From: Saturnia japonica
Taxonomy: Eukaryota > Arthropoda > Insecta > Lepidoptera > Saturniidae
Length of the DNA stretch: 64,000 nucleotides
Reading direction: 5' to 3'
Assembly (NCBI GenBank): GCA_033032175.1
Contig: CM065304.1
Span: 7,130,001-7,194,000 of the forward strand
Shown here: piece after piece, positions 23,752-36,660 of the stretch
Position numbering within the stretch: the stretch's first letter is position 1
How the letters are laid out: each line of letters starts with the position of its first letter
Position numbers and translations under genes: made by a program
Notes under the pieces: model-generated
Seen by the model: the letters and a program-made list of their open reading frames with translations, nothing else
The model's database searches: none
Told to the model about the DNA's origin: nothing

Positions 23752-24926
23752 CTGTAACAAAAGTTAATATTATCTAGTTAATCTTTGTGCAATAAAACCG
23801 TTCATGACTGCGGTAGCCTGTGTCACGACTGTGGAACAACTGTTTAGCTATTCAGCTCTATCTGTTGTTATAGATATCTCAATGTAAAAAAATTGACTTT
23901 TAATAACATTATCCTCTTCTCACAGTTCATAAATAACAAAAATGCAAAACCAGAAAACAAACCGGTAAGTTAGATAATTATTTTTACACGAATTAATAAT
24001 TAAGATACCATTAAGATTCCTATAAATCATACTTATATTAGACTTCATTCGGGGAAATCATACTTGGGTTTGACACTATGTGTGTGGTGGTCCCAATCCC
24101 TACCACCCCGTTATGTTACTGCATATACTTACACCGGCTTATTTCGGAACATGAAAACCCAAAACAAATTATACATGGGTTTAATACTATGTGTATGGTG
24201 GTCGCGATATCTACCAACTCTCTACCATGATTTTAATTATTTTTGAAGTTTTATTGGGACTTTTAATATGTTAGATTCATATTGGAATATGTTTACAATA
24301 CCATACACATAATGTCGTGTTCCGAAATCAGCCGGTGTATATCCAATAATACGCAGACAAAATCGCGGGTACCAGCTAGTAGTGATAGGTATATAACGGA
24401 TGATAGGACACGACAATTATGTCGGACCACCATACCCATGCCGACATTAGACAGAAAGAAAGAAAAAATATTTAGGTATTGTGACAAGATACATAAATAA
24501 AAGACAAAAACATAAAAAAACCTAATAAATCATAAAATATTAAAACCAAAATCAAGAAAAATAAACGGTGCGATAAAAATAGTTGGCATGAACTTTTTGT
24601 CGCCCGTGAGGAAATTCACCAGACGACGCTGTTTTTTCAGCCAAACCTTCACATTTAACTGGCAATCATTTGAAAAATCTCATAGGTATTTCGCAACTTA
24701 ATTATAATTAACATCTGCTTTCTTACAGTAGCAACAAAAAAAGTAATATAAGTACCTAGTAGAATAAAAACAAACCTGGAAATAACATTACATTAAAGTG
24801 ACGATTCACCATGGGTTGTTGAAATCTCTGTGATCGTCGTAATTGGATGGCACTGTGGGTACCATCAAGTACAGTACCGTAACTTTTCTGTGCTACAAAT
24901 ATAAACAACAAAACAAAATTACTTAC
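23752..24926 (-). other. Intron of the U1A-like gene, with tandem repeat block
   Basis: 24050-24430 carries segments related to the 107/108-bp tandem repeat at 53.1-53.56 kb, here in both orientations: 'atgtgtatggtggtcgcgat' in one and 'ccgaaatcagccggtgtata' in the other. The shared lead-in is 'aagttttattgggac'. The rest is AT-rich intron. Confidence 0.55.
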
Positions 24927-25339
24927 GATTTAAACAGTGACATAGCTACATAATGCGTTGCATTTGTATCGTTTCCAGGAATATTAGAGACGTACAAGCA
25001 AATATCATTTTTGGCAACCAAAGTTAAAGGCTTGACGCTGTTGTAACGTGTTGGAACCATAGGAACGAGTCTCTTTGGCGGTCCGGCATGTCTATCGTTG
25101 TGTTCGCTGGATGGCCCGGCACCATCATTCAAATTGCATATTGGATTCATCCGGTTGTCACTGGAAGTAGCCCGAGAACAACTGCGGCAGTGAGAGCAGA
25201 GGTTTTCTTGGCGGAGCGCTCTTAGTATAGGATTATACGATGGCGTGTAAATACCGTATTCAACGCAGGTGGAGGGTAAAGCTTGATTTGAATATAGCTG
25301 ACTAAAGTACGTATCACCCCTCGTCGAAAGCCTAACCCT
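24927..25339 (-). CDS. U1A/SNF-like RRM protein, middle exon
   Basis: Acceptor TTTTTCAG and donor GTAAGT on the minus strand. It begins RVRLSTRGDTYFSQLYS, completing the first RRM just as the 'PMRIQYA' segment does in U1A. A linker of about 90 residues follows, rich in Ser, Asn and Pro with a CSHCRSCSRA cluster. It ends with the RNP2 strand of the second RRM (NDICLYVSNIPGND...AMSLFKS). The linker Cys cluster is not a feature I know from U1A. Phases match on both sides. Confidence 0.7.
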
Positions 25340-26692
25340 CTGAAAAATAAAGAAGTGAAACCTTTGTATTAAGAAATTCAATGGCGACACGGTTTTCAAT
25401 ATTTTAATGAGTGTTTCCTAGTAGAATTTGTATTTATCAAAATTTAAATACGCTAGCGTTCATCATATTGCAAGTGGGTACTCATTAGTAAAATTAAAGA
25501 ATTGGTTTCAAAGTTTCTGCGTCCGTGAAATAAAAAAAGCTTATCAATTATCAATACTGTGTTTATTTCATTATATACTTTGAACAAGTTTTATCTATCT
25601 GCATTGAATTTACCCTTTTGATTGATGGTCGATGATGGCTCGAATTCCATTTTAATCGACGCGAATTTGAATCCTACAGTGCGCCTAAGGAAACATCGTG
25701 ATGAAATCAAGGCATGGTTTTGGGACGTTTTCTAACGCACTGGTAATCAGCACTATTAATACCAATTACCATCACCAAGAGGTCACATCAACACTTCGCA
25801 ATCGATTATATTTATAAGTAGAAAAAATAAACTTTATTGCGTTGTTTTCGAAAAATATCGATAAGCCCCTTTTATTCCTATATTATACATGCATACCTCA
25901 ATGATATTCTATTTACTACTTAGTTTATAGTAATTTATTATTTTTATCATTCAAAATACAACAAACGAATGTGATAACTTTTTGTAATAAAATAATAAAC
26001 CGCGATACAATCTAGGTAAGCTAGAGGTAGTATATTTTATGTTAAACGGGAAAACAATTATTGAGTACGTCCCTGAACAGCAAACGCCTAAGCAACAAGT
26101 GGGTACGGGGGCGGATAAAACAAGCAACAAGTAGGTAGATAGAAACTACATAGACGACGCCTTAGAAATCCTTTAAGCTGATATTATAATGAAATCTTTT
26201 CTATTTACTTAAGTATATTGTATTCAGAATTTGCAAAATTTATAGATAATTAGGAGTAAAATTAAAAGTTAATAAAAAATATTTAATAAGCGTCATCTTT
26301 AGAAGTCTTATAAATTTACAGTGAATTTATTGCTATTATTATCTCAATGTAAACAGTAGATATCTATATTTCTTAAAAATGTGCTTAGATATATTATTTG
26401 TTAGCACTAATACGTAAATAAAACAAAGCTTAAACGTAATTTTCTAGCGTTACCTTTATATTGAAAATTTTGTGATACACCAAACAGCAAAACATTAATT
26501 TGTTTCGGCACATATAATACTAAAAACTGTTCTTAGTAAGCGTCTACATTGTCAAAGGAGTAACTATGCTAAATTTCAAGTCAATCGGACCTATATAGTT
26601 TCGGAGATCTTGTGATGAGTATTATTTCGCTTGTATAAGTATCTATTGATTTGCATCTTATAGACTACAATTATTAAAAATTTTATATTTAC
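25340..26692 (-). other. Intron of the U1A-like gene
   Basis: About 25615-25810 looks like a decayed SINE fragment (contains 'cgcctaaggaaacatcgtga', a tail sequence common in SINEs of Lepidoptera). The rest is AT-rich without recognisable features. Confidence 0.45.
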
Positions 26693-26919
26693 CATAGGCC
26701 TACCGAACAACCGAAAGCCTTGCATATGAAATACAGCGTTCCTTGCATTCTCGCTACTTTCGAAAAGTATGAAAGCATCCAATCTGAAGTTGCCATGCGA
26801 TCCTATGTTAATATCCACTATGTTCCCATATCTTGAGAACAAAATCAATAGACAGTATGTTATGTTCTCAACGCACTTCAACCTGCTGACTTTGACGCTC
26901 TTTGAGCAGGGATACCTCG
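26693..26919 (-). CDS. U1A/SNF-like RRM protein, first exon recognised
   Basis: Minus strand, acceptor TTTATGTAG, donor GTAAAT. Reads SRYGNIVDINIG, then an RNP1-like RLDAFILFESSENARNAVFH and MQGFRLFGRPM. The order and spacing match the first RRM of U1A/U2B''/SNF: LFSQFG, RGQAFVIF, MQGF, KPM. U1A binds a hairpin of U1 snRNA in the spliceosome. Divergence at the RNP1 basic residues and an extra segment before LFSRYG argue for a specialised paralogue rather than the housekeeping gene. The start exon lies further upstream (higher coordinates) and was not identified. Confidence 0.65.
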
Positions 26920-29900
26920 CTACATAAAGGAAATAGTAGTTTCATTTTAATAATGACAATTTAAATAACTTAATACATTTACAATATATTTTTAATAAAT
27001 GAATAGAGTGGTGTTAAATATATCACCATAACGATGTGAAAACTATGGCTATTCCTGATATACCCAAGAACCCAGTCCCAGATGTACCCAGTCTGATAAC
27101 TGGCACCGGGACTTATGAGGTCCTTAAGCAGTGAATGAAGTAATAAGGCATGGGATGTAACGATTAATTAGAATCTGATTAATCTTTATTACGGCTTCGC
27201 AATGATTTGGCTCAGTCTAGTTTTTTCTTTTTAAAAAAATATATCGAAAAGCGCATATTCGAATGCAACGTAGTTAAAATTTCAAAGTAATTGATGAAAA
27301 ACTTTCGAGGATTAAAACGAACTTTTAAATTTTTATTTCATGTCAGTATAATTGTTCACATGCAGTTGTAAATTAGCAAAAGATAATTAAGTTATATTTA
27401 ATTAACTAATCCTTTTTTTTCTATTAAGAATTTTATTGTAAGTACCTATTAACATTTTTCTTGAACATGGATTATTCGCGTAGTATATCCTGATTTTTTT
27501 TTTAATTGTTAATTTCTGCACTATGTTAAAACATAGCAATGTTTACTAAAATAACACCATTACCTGATACATCAAGGTATGACCGTAAATATTATAATTT
27601 GGAGAACTTACCAAATGACAATTATGAGGACCGATTAAAAACTACACCGAAAATTGAAAATTAAACGAAGTATGAAAAGATACAGGTAATTCTTAAAATT
27701 ATATAATAAATAACTACTCTGTAGATGTTTAATAGGTACAATTTCAGTTCGTTGAATTGTGGTAAACAATGTTTCAGATTACACTGCGTTTTGCTTTTAA
27801 TTTTAGGTTTGTAATGATCTAATATCAATTATCATCTATTCGTAGTGTAATACTATGTTCAGATTTTTACTTTTGTAATAAATTAGTTTTTTTTTTTAAC
27901 ATTAAGTGAGATAAATACAAAAATACATTAAATACTTCATTACCGAAAAAAATTAATTACGAATTTTATTTTATTTAGTTAGCTTCTAAATTAATTTACG
28001 CGGATTTACGATCACAATTATTATCCAATTATGTTTTACATATTTATTACTTTATTGTACAGAACCCAAAACAAATAGAATTTATATAAATAATCAACTG
28101 AATTGAAGATATTTTACGTTATTAAATAATTTTCGTTTATTTTTTAAAATAAATTACTCCGTGATATTTTATTCGGTGATAACAAAAATAAAAATGTTAA
28201 TTGATTGCCACTCTGAGTAATTAAAATATTACTTACAAGGAAACATTGTTACAAATACTAGAATTTCAAGTTATAGAGAAACTATTCCAAAACTATGAGC
28301 GCTCCCAATCCCGATAACTTTCCACGACAGAATAACTTCGCTTCCTCGCGCTTGCCCGGCCGCCGCGGTGCCTTCGTGCGTCGACTAATCCAAGCCTGCG
28401 CAATAAGGCTACAGTTAAAGCAGCGTGACCAATTTTAGTAGGTTTCTACTTTTTTAGTAGATTTAGGGCAATCAGATTGAAATTTTAGTAAGTCAAAATG
28501 CTTTTTATCTAATTATAAATTAGCAATACTTTTATATTCAACATTCAGTTTGGGGATTCACTGTAAACTGTGGTTGATAGAATGCATATAAGAAAGCAAA
28601 ATAGTTCCAATGATTTCAACTTTAATGTTTAATATTATCGAATTGTGTTATCAGTTATTCAATAAAATTTTCGGTAACTAATTTTTTTTATTCTGAAACT
28701 GATTTTCCCCGTAACGGACATATATGACTCATTGTAGTGTTCATTAAACATTGATAGTTAGGGATTAATCATCGATAGTTTATTTCTAAAGGAAAGTATA
28801 TAATATGGGGTTGCATTTTGTGATTTCAAAAAAGTTTTGCGCGAATGTCCTTCCAGTTTTTCTCAATAACGACTTAAGTTATATAGTTGAAATTAATATT
28901 ATATACTAAGGTCCATAGCCTCATGCTGCTTTAAAAAATAAATTTTCTTGGTTAATGCTTTAAAGAGATAGGGCATTCCATAGTAAAAATAAAGCTCATG
29001 AACCGATTATCAAAACCTATAGGGTAGTTCCCGCAGACCTAGATTGTAAAAATTTGGCACGAAGGTTGGTTGTATTACAAAAATTTGGGAACAAATAAAA
29101 AATAACTAATTTATAATCACTTGCGAAATTACGACGTAAAAAAATTGTACTAAGTTTTATTTTATTTTATTTTAGATACAAAAATGCTTATTTTGGGTGT
29201 TCTTTAGAACATAGATGTTTACTCTCCCGGAATTTTGTGTAAGTCTTTTTAATGCCTATAATGGCGTAGTACATTAATTTGTTTATGTCAGCATAAGCCA
29301 TTGAAGCGCCCGAATTGTTCACAATGACCAGTTTTTTTTGTACGGAACTCTAATTCTTTTTCTACAATAAAAGTAGCTTATGTTACTCCCTATATCACCA
29401 GCTATCTATTAGTGAAAGTCCCACAGACAGACAGAAAGACAGTTTGATTGACAGTCCGAGTTGATTTTATGTTATTATTAGATATTTGTTTTTCCTTATA
29501 TTTTGTTACATAACATTTCAAAACATAGCCTAAAACCTAAACTAAAAAGTAAGATCACATATAGAATAATAAAAAATCTCACCGAAACCTGTTAAGTAGT
29601 TCTTGAGTTATAAGCTTACTAACAGACAAATAGACGGACAGTTACATTAGAGAATATAATGATAATAAATAAACAATAATTATGTAAAATACTGTAGAAT
29701 AATGTACGGTAAGTAATGTAATCATTTCAGAACCCTCAAGGTGTGAGTTCTACTCACTCCTTGTCCGATATTTATTTAACTCTGTATAACAATATTTCCT
29801 TAAGTGTCACCACATATTTTGTAATTTTACAAAACACTTAGGACTCCTATAAGTTGTAGATCCCATCAACACATTCAAGAAGTTTTCAAAAACTATTAAG

Positions 29901-30380
29901 TTTTTTTAAAGTTGTATTAAAATTTAACAAATCTTCTTTCAACCTGACTTATGTACCATACATAAAAGAAATAAAGTGATGGGAAAAACTTTACAAAAAT
30001 ATTTAAAAAAATAGCTTTAATAATGCATAAATAAATACGTAGGAACTCTTTTTGGTTGCTTTAAGTAATTATGATTTTTTAATGTGTGGTAGAAAGATAG
30101 TAGAATTTTCTATTATATGTAAGTAGGTTTAGTAGAAATCAGATACATTTTTGGTAGAATCTTGAAAATAAAAGCAGGTACGCAGAGTTCGAGACATCGA
30201 AAGATCATTTTAAAAATTTCACTGCAGTAGATTTTCGGAATAATCTATACCTAACTATTTATTTATTTAACTCTACGTCATAGGTCCTCATCATTGTTAT
30301 CCCAATGTTAACCTTAAATCTTAAAAATATTTTACTCTCGTACTGCATCACTGTCATAAAAATTTGAAAGAGCTCAAAGA
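26920..30380. other. Intergenic or 5' region of the U1A-like gene
   Basis: AT-rich. A GC-rich, CpG-containing patch at about 28310-28400 stands out and could be the promoter or first exon of the minus-strand U1A-like gene; this is a guess from composition. A Helitron-like minus-strand fragment lies at about 29165-29445. Confidence 0.4.
29165..29445 (-). mobile_element. Helitron-like fragment (minus strand)
   Basis: Reverse complement of the segment seen at 690-1010: contains 'tgaaagtccca' complement, 'attagagttccgtacaaaa', 'gcccgaattg' complement and 'aatgcttattttgggtgttc' in plus-strand reading. The CTAGT terminus is missing. Confidence 0.5.
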
Positions 30381-30760
30381 GCATTATTAATAGTTATGGC
30401 TTATGATTTCGAAACCTATGTTATATCCGACTCAGGAACTTTATTCCTTGTGTAATGTACTCCCTGTTCGTATATTATTTCTACTTCAAATTAACATACA
30501 ACATGACTTTAAGAAACATGATCACTTGGTCTTTGATGACAATTACACCATTTCAAAGCGGAGATATGATCGGGCATGCCCTTATCATTCACGAAGAACT
30601 GAATTGGCTAGTCGCCAGTATCATTATTTAAGGCCTATGATATATAACAAAGTTAATAAAGCGATCAATATTTATCCACTTGTTAAACGAGAATGTAAAA
30701 AAAATTACAGTGAAGTGGCTCCTCGACCTTACTTATGACGACACAGAACAACTCCTTTCT
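30380..30760 (+). pseudogene. Non-LTR retrotransposon C-terminal fragment
   Basis: The frame 30403-30738 reads LPVRILFLLQINIQ, TISKRRYDRAC, ASRQYHYLRPMIYNKVNKAI and VKRECKKNY. This resembles the post-reverse-transcriptase C-terminus of Jockey/CR1-type LINE ORF2 proteins (pattern LPVRKLF...LYNRINK...LRECK). No reverse transcriptase precedes it, so it is a 5'-truncated fragment in intergenic DNA. Confidence 0.6.
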
Positions 30761-33700
30761 TTTATTTAGTATACATGAAAAATATTGTCACCTACATAAC
30801 TCATAGCCATAGAAAGGGGTCTAACTCATATGTATGACTACGCATATTTAAACATAATAACACGCAACCACACGCATACGCGTACACAAACACACACACT
30901 CACACCCATACACACCTCAGTTTTAGTTTTTGTTTGTTTTTTATTATATTTTATGTTTAATTATGTATGTTTTGAATAACGAACAAAATTCCGAAGGTGG
31001 GCGATATCAGCTACAACACAGTTTATAACTAAAGTAGTTGGTAACGTTTCATTCTTTTGGTTTGTTTAATATGTTAATGTAAGCAAATAAATAAATAAAA
31101 ATAAATACATTAATTGTTTTTTTATAAACATAATTAAGTAATTTATCTTTAAATTTCCAATTATTACATAATTTTTATTTCCAAAGTTTCTGATTGAATT
31201 TATACAGATTTAATACGCGGCACATTTAAATCCCCACGCCATATCGCTACCGGTCTATGCGGAAAGGGTGGAACATCAGTTTTTTTTTTAATATCCTTGC
31301 AAAGTTTTTCCGCTTTTATCAGATTAATTAAATCTTAAATGCACTCAGGCGGGTGCCGAGCGCTTCTTCCTTTTCTTAGATTCAATTTTCATTTTGTTCT
31401 TATTTTCATTATTCCAACGGAGCACATTTAAAAATATTACGCGTAATGATTGTTTTTGTACTAATATTTAATTTAGTCACACTAGTGTAACTACATTGGA
31501 TCTTGGAGATGCTATTTCTACTTTATTTATTTTAGGTTCATGCTTCCTCTGATATATTTGAAAAGACGCATTTTTTAATTGTATTATTGATAATTCTTAT
31601 AACACATCAATTAAAGAATGACGTACGCTTCCCGTCTACAAAATGTCATTAAAATCGGTTGAGAATAAGCAAAGTTTTCAATTCGATTATATTTGTTGTA
31701 TGTATCAATTTAAAAAGCTACCCGTGTACAAAATTAAATAAAAAACTTAAATACTTCGACATAGACAGACAGAAATGTTTTATCCGTTATCAGTGTTCTT
31801 TATAATAAATAGGTGTTTCTTCGGTAAGAAAGGTAAGGCACAGAGAAATGTCTTTGGAGTCCGGCTGATGGAAAACCTCCACACTACAGAAGATCACAGC
31901 CAAATAAATAACCTTGTGTTGTGTTCCAGCTGCTAGTAGGGTTTCCAGAGCTCTTTGGTGTAGGAGTGTTCAAGGTCGGCAATACGGTAGTAATACCAAG
32001 TACCAAGTACTATGTTGTATATAAAAAACTCAACAGTCATAAGGACTACCTACAAAAGTGAACACTCAATTTTGAATTTTTAAATCAATTATAATCTGAA
32101 TTATTGCAGAGCATGTCGGTGACGCAAAATCAAAAGATTTTACCAATCGAAAAAGTCAAACACGCATATGATACAGTCGAGTATATACAATGTATTAGTT
32201 ATATGCGTATACATGTACACAGGCCGCTATAATAAGCGTCGCTAGTCTGACGCAAGCGCAATATTTCACGAGCATGTCAAGGTTATCGGTGACGCCAAAG
32301 TCGCGCGAACCCATAAGTTTTCCCCTACCAAAAATCGCTCAACACGGCTAAAAAACATATACTGACAGAACTACAGATTTAGTAATAAAGATTATTGATT
32401 ATTTATTAATCAAGTACCTTGGATTTTAGAGAATATATATAGACAATGTCACATGTTCCAGGAAATTAGTAACTATGAAATTATTTTACATCCTGTAAAG
32501 TGTATGTACGAGACGACATTAACATCATTAGTTTGCTCTAAGCACTACCCAGAGTTTGAAGCATCCGTCCTGTCTCTGAAAGTGGTTCGAACATTATTAC
32601 GGAGACAAATTCAATTTTATGTTGAGGTTGCTGTTTTATGATTTACTTAGGTTTCCTTGTTTTATTTACGCTCTGAATATTTTTATCATATTTTATTTTT
32701 ATGCTGGCACTTAGCATAGATAATTACTAAGTCAAAATTCGCTATGATAGTAGTCAAACTCTGTAAGCTATTTACAAAAAATTTAATTCAAAGCATTTTT
32801 ATATATATATTGTTTTGTTTATTTATATATATTTAAATAGATAAAAATTGTGAAATGTGTAACAGTACAAAAATATTATAAAAAATTAAATCCATTGTAA
32901 TTTTTTTTTTACAATATATTAAATAATACGAACCAAACAATGGACAATTTGCGGCGACGGCATCCGATGATAAAATGATGGATACCTATACATTCTACCT
33001 ACCTATCCTTAACTTATGGGAAGGCTGTAAAATTATTTGAATTAGAGAAATAGATGACCCATGGCTCGATCATGGAAAATAGCCGCATTTAGATGTCGAG
33101 TAGAGAAAAACAAGCCCGTGCGAGCCTAATCGATTTGGTGTTGAAATTGTGTTTCTTATCCGACATTTTTAAATATGTACCAGATGACCTGATGACTAAT
33201 GTAAAATAATGTGTGTTTCAAAAATTAACTCTCAAAGGTAACCACCGACCACTCAGGAAAAGTTATTAATGTTAGCTAGTAACTGTCATATCCGCATCAA
33301 TCGAATAAGATACATATTCTTGTTTATTTTACAAGTAATACATTTACGTTTATCAGTCATATTTTAGAATATAATCTATCACAAAAATTTAGTAAAAACA
33401 ACAAGCACGATTTATCCTATCAATGCCTGTTTAACATTTTATATAAAAAAAGGAAAACGAAGTTAAAATTATATTTGATTATTTAAAAGAGTAAGAACCA
33501 AATAGGGATAATATATACCTAATACATATGGATTTACTCATTGGGGCGTTACGCTTAAATACCTACATTCCAACAAAGATCCAACCTATAAGAATCGCTT
33601 TAGCCACACCCACTTCTTGAGGTGTCTGCCGAAGGGCTACAATTAATAATACAAGTGAATATAAAATAACATTAAAGGAAATCGTAAAATAAATATCATT

Positions 33701-33840
33701 CTTACTCACTGTATTATTTTTGTTTATATTGGATATCGAAATATTTCTATATTAGATAATTCAAATAAGTTTAATGTTAATTTATTGTCTTAATAACAAG
33801 TTAATCCAAGATTTTTTTATACGTTATCATACACGCATAG
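30760..33840. other. Intergenic sequence with dispersed repeats
   Basis: (CA)-rich stretch near 30850-30915. About 31820-31985 is related to 5220-5420, and about 32105-32350 to 9235-9500. The rest is AT-rich; small ORFs are unremarkable. Confidence 0.5.
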
Positions 33841-34680
33841 ATCATCATCGATTAGAAGTCCACTGCTGGTGATATAGGCCTCGCCCAAGGTTCGCAATCA
33901 GATCCATTCTCCGGCTTTCCGCATCCAGTCACTTCCAGCAGCATTTCGCAAGTCGTTGCTCTATTTGGTTTGAGGGCGTCCAACTCTACGTTTCCCAAGA
34001 TGTAGATTCACTCACAATCTCTTCTAATCTACCTATCAGTTATTATTCTACAGATGTGACCGGCCCACTCCCACTTTAGTATGCTTACTTTTTAAGCTGT
34101 TTCAGTTATTTCAATTCTCTGACGTATACTTTTATTACGAATTTTATCCCTCATCAAATAAATTCTAAATATAGCTATTTGCATAGCTCGCTGAGTGACT
34201 TTTAACTTGTGGACCAGCTCCAACGCAAGTGTCCACGTTTCGTCACCGTTAGTTATAATTATAATAGACACAGTGGTTGAAGATTTTCGTCTTCAAGTGT
34301 TGTAGTATTGGCAACGACATGATGTGGCGCACTTTTCTGTATGTCGCCCAACCAAGCTGTATTGTTTTTGGCTAGTTGTATGGACTGGCCGAGATAGGTG
34401 TATTGGTCAACAACTTCGAGAATCGTGCCATTTATGCATAGCAGTTTCGGAACGACACGACGTGACTATTTAACATGACCTGAGTCTTGTTCAAATTCAT
34501 CCCGAAACCGAGCCCCAAAGAGGTAGCATTAAGGCTGTTCAGTATTTTTTGTAATTCACACAGCGATTCTGACATTATAATTATATCATCGGCAATTGTG
34601 GTCGGCAAAGCGTCAATTCCAGTCGAGCATCTTAAAAATGTCCTCCAATGCTTTGGTGAACAGTTATAAAAATATTTATG
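33840..34680 (-). pseudogene. RTE-type LINE fragment with reverse transcriptase ADD box
   Basis: On the minus strand, about 34620-34560 reads LPTTIADDIIIMSESL, a decayed reverse transcriptase catalytic motif (usual F/YADD). Then comes NKTQVM, a LINE C-terminal region (AGHICRII near 34060) and an ending at the CATCATCGA run (33845). Many stops and frameshifts are present. It joins the RTE 3' ends at 8447-8760 and 47430-47549 as a family. Confidence 0.6.
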
Positions 34681-34880
34681 TACATCTTCATCAATGTAGA
34701 CGTAACAATTAAGAAATCTTTGCTTATAATTGGCTTCGCGTTATTTCGAACTGACCTTACTGTTAGCCTGTTGTGAATGTTGTTATCAAGAATCTATCCA
34801 AATAAATAAAATTGCAGTGTCTGTTTGTAATGTCAAAATAACAGCTTTTTAGTAAATGCATATGAAAGCATATACAGTAG

Positions 34881-34908
<28 letters not shown>
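34881..34908 (+). repeat. (AT)n microsatellite
   Basis: Fourteen AT units, within the Helitron-like element. Confidence 0.95.
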
Positions 34909-34914
<6 letters not shown>

Positions 34915-35830
34915 CCTATTAGCCATGGGCGTTATCAGCTATTTCTGGCAACTGCTATCTAGCCGATATTTGGTTTCAATACCGGTATTGATATCCGTTG
35001 CCAAATATCCTATCTAATATGCGCATCGTTTTCGTTTGTAATCGATAATGTAAATATGCTATCTGCAGTATCGATACTGTCAGTCTAACTAAACTACTAA
35101 AGTACCTCACGACCTTATGTCTATCGCTACAAAGTTTAACAATATAACCTTTCATAGGTCAAACTATAATGAACGGATTTCGTCGACATAATTGACCATT
35201 ATAGTTTGATTTTCCAAACCTTATTACAGTTATGCCTTAGCGTTATAGAAATTAGGTCGTCTTTGGTTTATATTAATATTAGTAAAATTTTACTGGATTT
35301 GAACCGCTAGCAAATATTCGCTCCTTCTTTGTTTTGTACGTAAGGAATCGCTTAGAAAGTGAGAGAAGGCATAATTATTTTGGTTATTATGGATATTATT
35401 ATTCGTTCGGTTACCAACATAGCGTAACGAGAATCACTGAATCAAACCAGCTATTGTGATATTGTAAGTTGGTTGACAGCGTCGAATCATTTTCAGTTTT
35501 TAGTACCTAGATAACTAATAGCCGCTGTTAGCTTTATCAATAACGATACGGTACGTTAGAGGAATGTCAACCGTTTTCAGTTACGTTTCGCTATAGCGGA
35601 CACATGCTTAATACCTATACCAAAAATCTATTTGTAAAATTTTTACTGTCTGTCTGTTTGTTCCAGGTAATCTCCGAAAAGGTTGGACCGATTTTGACGG
35701 GACTTTCACTGGCAGATAGCTGATGTTATTATAAGAATTATCTTAGGCTACTTTTATTTTAGAAAATGAATTAGGATACCGCGTAAATATAAATAGTGAA
35801 TAAATTCGGGCGTTTAAATGGCTTACGCAT

Positions 35831-36017
35831 TGGTTTCATGAAAAATAGTGGTAAGTAGTACCATCTCTATACATGAAAAAATGTCCATCGAAATGCGTAA
35901 TTTTTGTGGTATTTTTAATACCTACAATTATGTAATACATTAATTTCATATACCTCTTATAGGACTATTTTTCATGTATAGAGATGGTACTACTTACCAC
36001 TATTTTTCATGAAACCA
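35831..36017. repeat. Pair of perfect 50-bp inverted units
   Basis: 35831-35880 and 35968-36017 are exact reverse complements over 50 bases, with an 87-base spacer. Each unit has its own short inverted ends (tttcatg...catgaaa), like a very small MITE. The spacer, read on the minus strand, matches internal Helitron sequence that should be in plus orientation here. Confidence 0.8.
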
Positions 36018-36660
36018 GCTATTTTATTCATTTAAATGCTTGTTCTGTGGCTAAAATAAGATAGCGCACGGAAGAGAAAACAAGATAAACAATATAGGTT
36101 TGTGCACATAATATATTGTACAGAAATTCATCAAACAATTAAAATCGACATTCGACTCCCAAGCCCACACCAAAAAAACGAACTACGAGGAATGTACCTA
36201 TGTCATCTTACAAAGGCGCGCGAGGCGTGGCAACGGACGGCAATAAATTCAGTAACCCTTAAAGCACTTTCCTCGCTTTGACTTTACAAATTCATAAGTT
36301 AATCGTGTGTGGAAACGACGAGCGAATTAAAAATCCATATACATACACCTAATTCACTGAGCGTATAAGTCTAGTTACTCTTTTTTTAATTGAAAAATGA
36401 GATGTCGTTAGAAGCGTCTTGATCTTACAAAAAAAAAACAAGTACGTAACAATATAATGATATCTCAAACAATAATTAGAGCTAATGATTTTGTCGCCGG
36501 ATACATTTAGTTGAGGTTTAAATGTAAAAAGATATGTGTTAACTTTATATCTACTTAAACTGTATATATCGGTTACGTTATAGACAATTATTGATAGGAT
36601 TTGGCAATAAAATATATAACGTAACGTTACTAACGTAACGTTAATGATTAACATTAGCGC

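Larger units (their letters stand above)
34800..36020 (+). mobile_element. Rearranged Helitron-like element
   Basis: 34800-34870 matches the left part of the 590-1085 copy ('gcagtgtctgtttgtaatgt'), then a (TA)14 tract (34881-34908), then about 700 unrelated bases. 35645-35830 matches the middle ('ctgtctgtttgttcc', 'ggttggaccgattttgacgg', 'aaatggcttacg'). After this lie two inverted 50-bp units flanking a flipped internal segment. No terminal CTAGT was found. Confidence 0.5.
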
